This document shows positions 6,079 through 7,579 of a stretch of 7,579 bases of DNA, piece by piece; positions within the stretch are counted from its first letter, which is position 1, and every line of letters starts with the position of its first letter. The translations under genes were made by a program, and so were the position numbers. The stretch is from the NCBI GenBank assembly GCA_027083475.1, contig JALWON010000079.1:1-7579 (forward strand), read 5' to 3'. Origin of the DNA: Sulfurimonas sp. GTDB taxonomy: Bacteria > Campylobacterota > Campylobacteria > Campylobacterales > Sulfurimonadaceae. The notes under the pieces are model-generated. The model saw only the letters and a list, made by a program, of their open reading frames with translations. It ran no database searches and had not been told where the DNA came from.

Positions 6079-6891
6079 TTATTGTTGTCCATATTTTTTT
6101 ATCTCTTCTAAAAGATGATCAAGTTGGAGTTGGTACTGCTCAACTAAAGTGAGATAGCTATGCTCCTCTGTGTCTTTGATAGCTGCTTTAATGTTTTTTG
6201 CAATTGCATGAAAAGAGTCTGCTCCCAAATTGGCGGTTAAACCGACAATATCAAGCAAGAGGGCATCTGCCTCTTTGAGTTGTCCCTTTTGTAAATAATT
6301 TCCTAATTGGTCAGTGGAACCCTCATACATTTTTCTAAAGTCATTGAGAATCTCTTTATAAAACTGTTTGTCATTATCACAAATTTTGAGTCCTGTTTGT
6401 ACATTAAGTTCATGAGGAGGGACGTGCTCATTTCGTACAGTCTGTTTGGTATAGGCATATAAAACATCATAGAGTGATGAAATTTTGAGTGGTTTAGCAA
6501 GATGTTCTTGCATGCCGGCTGCTTTCATTTTTTTGACATCATCAGGGGCGATGTCTCCACTGAGTGCAATGATAGGAATATGGTTATACTGGGAGTTTTG
6601 TCGAATTCTTCTTGTGGCTTCAAACCCATCAACTCTTGGCATATGTGCATCCATCAAAATTAAAGAGTAGTTACTTTTCTTTTTTAAAAGTTCAATAGCG
6701 ATTTGTCCATCTTCTGCCATTGTGAGCTCTATCCCTGTGTCAGCAAGTAAACCTTTGATGACTTTTTGGTTAATGAGGTTGTCTTCTGCTACCAATATAT
6801 GGGTATTTGCAAAATCTTTAAAATTTTCTTTTGTAATTTTACCATGAGGGGGAACTGTTCTTGTTTTAAACTGTAGTGCTTGTGGTGTCAT
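6079..6891 (-). CDS. Response regulator: receiver domain plus degenerate Hpt-like domain
   Basis: This is a 270-residue cytosolic signalling protein. After a polar leader (1-29) comes a complete receiver domain (about 31-148): acidic pair Glu36-Asp37 in VAEDNLINQKV, phosphoacceptor Asp81 in LILMDAHMP, Ser111 in ALSGD at the switch position, and Lys133 in LAKPL. Residues about 160-266 fold like a histidine phosphotransfer (Hpt) domain: GLKICDNDKQFYKEILNDF (167-185) and the helix leading to NLGADSF (221-227). In Hpt proteins this helix reads H-x-x-K-G; here it is LDIVG (213-217), so the phosphorylatable His is Leu213 and the Lys is Val216. Receiver-Hpt pairs are known mostly as tails of hybrid kinases of the ArcB/BarA kind, but no kinase domain is encoded here. 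There is no DNA-binding domain. The ATG at 6889-6891 has AAGGGA (6901-6906) 9 bases upstream. It is the first gene of an operon with uup. Partner kinase and target are unknown. Confidence 0.88.
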   Translation of the reverse strand: MTPQALQFKTRTVPPHGKITKENFKDFANTHILVAEDNLINQKVIKGLLADTGIELTMAEDGQIAIELLKKKSNYSLILMDAHMPRVDGFEATRRIRQNSQYNHIPIIALSGDIAPDDVKKMKAAGMQEHLAKPLKISSLYDVLYAYTKQTVRNEHVPPHELNVQTGLKICDNDKQFYKEILNDFRKMYEGSTDQLGNYLQKGQLKEADALLLDIVGLTANLGADSFHAIAKNIKAAIKDTEEHSYLTLVEQYQLQLDHLLEEIKKYGQQ

Positions 6892-6921
6892 GTTCTTGAT
6901 TCCCTTGGAGTATATATTTGC

Positions 6922-6927
6922 ATTATG
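6922..6927 (-). promoter_or_regulatory. Possible -10 box for the response regulator-uup operon
   Basis: The minus strand reads TATCATAATG here; CATAAT (5 of 6 consensus) is the best -10 candidate, about 31 bases upstream of the start codon. TATCAT three bases further upstream is an alternative. No convincing -35 box is visible. The call rests on position in the divergent intergenic region as much as on sequence. Confidence 0.38.
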
Positions 6928-6963
6928 ATACCCACAAGATAATTAAATTTTACAAAATTGCTG

Positions 6964-6969
6964 TATAAT
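6964..6969 (+). promoter_or_regulatory. Probable -10 box for rsmH
   Basis: A perfect TATAAT preceded by TG (6962-6963) lies 20 bases upstream of the GTG start of rsmH. There is no clear -35 hexamer. Transcription would begin around 6976, leaving a very short leader that contains the AAGGTG ribosome-binding site (6980-6985). Confidence 0.55.
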
Positions 6970-6979
6970 TCGTTTAAAA

Positions 6980-6985
6980 AAGGTG
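6980..6985 (+). promoter_or_regulatory. Ribosome binding site deciding the GTG start of rsmH
   Basis: AAGGTG lies four bases before the GTG (its AAGG core six bases before). No in-frame ATG exists near the family's N-terminus, so this site supports GTG initiation. The same site could also serve the out-of-frame ATG two bases upstream, at a shorter spacing. Confidence 0.6.
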
Positions 6986-6989
6986 AGAT

Positions 6990-7579
6990 GTGCAAGATAT
7001 ACCTCATATCCCTGTATTGTATCGTGAAGTGTTGCATGCTTTTGAAGATATAGAAGATGGAATTATTATTGACTGTACTATGGGATATGGTGGACACTCT
7101 TCTTTACTTTTAGAAGCAAATCCAAACATAAAAATCATTGCAATTGATCAAGACCAAACTGCTATTGATTTTTCTACAAAAAGACTTGCAAAATTTCAAG
7201 AGAGAGTGAACATAAAAAAAGGACGTTTTTCTGTCGTTATCAAAGAGATTTTACAAGAGGTAGATCCAAATAAAATCAAAGGTGTACTTGCTGACATTGG
7301 TGTCTCTTCTTTGCAGCTTGATCAAAAAGAACGCGGTTTTTCATATGAGAGTGATACTTTAGATATGCGTATGGATAAAGATGCTCCTCTCAATGCTGCA
7401 GATGTTGTGAATGGATACTCAAAAGAGGCATTAGAACATGTTTTGTTAGAGTATGGCGAGCTGAGAAACTATAAAAAAATTGCTGCAAAAATAGTGAGTA
7501 TGCGACCTTTTTCTTCTGCAAAATCCTTGGCAGAGGCTCTTAAGAGTGAAATGCCAAGAGGGAAAAAGATACATCCAGC
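6990..7579 (+). CDS. rsmH: 16S rRNA (cytosine(1402)-N4)-methyltransferase RsmH, N-terminal part (3' end beyond right edge)
   Basis: RsmH (also called MraW) uses S-adenosylmethionine to methylate N4 of C1402 in the decoding centre of 16S rRNA. About 196 of the family's usual 300 or so residues are present; the gene is cut by the right edge with no frameshift seen. The N-terminus IPHIPVLYREVLHAF (about 4-18) and the SAM-binding loop IIDCTMGYGGHSSLLL (about 25-40) are diagnostic. IAIDQDQTAIDFS, GVLADIGVSSLQLDQKERGF and LDMRMDKDAPLNAADVVN follow in the order typical of the family. The start is a GTG at 6990-6992: the first family-like residues (MQDIPHIPV) begin there and AAGG (6980-6983) is 6 bases upstream. 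An ATG overlapping it at 6988-6990 is out of frame. In many bacteria this gene sits in the division and cell-wall cluster; here it is next to a signalling operon, divergent. Confidence 0.95.
   Translation, partial: MQDIPHIPVLYREVLHAFEDIEDGIIIDCTMGYGGHSSLLLEANPNIKIIAIDQDQTAIDFSTKRLAKFQERVNIKKGRFSVVIKEILQEVDPNKIKGVLADIGVSSLQLDQKERGFSYESDTLDMRMDKDAPLNAADVVNGYSKEALEHVLLEYGELRNYKKIAAKIVSMRPFSSAKSLAEALKSEMPRGKKIHP

Noticed and set aside
6892..6989. Sigma-54 or sigma-28 promoter for the signalling operon or rsmH
   Set aside because: No GG-N10-GC pair of the TGGCAC/TTGC type and no TAAA/GCCGATAA pair is present; sigma-70-like -10 boxes explain the region.
6888..7097. 69-codon minus-strand frame running from rsmH across the intergenic region
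   Set aside because: It overlaps the conserved SAM-binding part of rsmH antisense and both promoters, and resembles no known protein.
1..7579. Recurring TCTTCTAAAAG-like words (for example 889, 1077, 4597, 6106)
   Set aside because: They are all reverse complements of Leu-Leu-Glu type codon strings (CTT TTA GAA GA) in minus-strand genes, a codon-usage effect rather than a signal.

Overview
The window looks like ordinary chromosome of a Campylobacterota (epsilonproteobacterial) species, most likely a free-living sulfur-oxidising type such as Sulfurimonas or a relative. The grounds are the low GC content with AAA/TTA-rich codon use, promoters with a clear -10 box but almost no -35 box, the cvpA-fur-lysS gene order (the same neighbours are known in Campylobacter jejuni, and cvpA-lysS in Helicobacter pylori), and a plant-like class II DAHP synthase. 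The genus is an inference from protein flavour, not from a search. The window is almost entirely coding: the only non-coding gaps are about 100 bases each, and there is no RNA gene, CRISPR array, insertion sequence or phage gene.

Left block (1-2674, minus strand). Four genes read leftwards in one tight operon: a cytosolic diguanylate cyclase, a CvpA-family membrane protein, the ferric uptake regulator Fur, and lysyl-tRNA synthetase, which runs off the left edge. The first two overlap by 11 bases, the next two abut stop-to-start, and 19 bases separate fur from lysS. The only promoter I can see is ahead of the diguanylate cyclase gene, so iron regulation, c-di-GMP synthesis and lysine charging probably share a transcript.

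Middle (2778-4127, plus strand). A stand-alone class II DAHP synthase, the first enzyme of the shikimate pathway, is divergently transcribed from the left operon. It ends 7 bases from the convergent end of the next gene, with a short hairpin across the junction.

Right block (4135-6891, minus strand). A two-gene operon holds a receiver-plus-Hpt-like response regulator followed by a Uup-type ABC-F ATPase. The Hpt-like domain lacks both the phosphorylatable histidine and the following conserved lysine, so it looks like a receiver tied to a pseudo-phosphotransfer domain. This is the most unusual feature seen.

Right edge (6990-7579, plus strand). The 5' two-thirds of rsmH (16S rRNA m4C1402 methyltransferase) starts at a GTG codon and is divergent from the response-regulator operon. 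I found no evidence of a wholly new system. The items worth a second look are the pseudo-Hpt regulator, its pairing with Uup, and the diguanylate cyclase at the head of the Fur operon.
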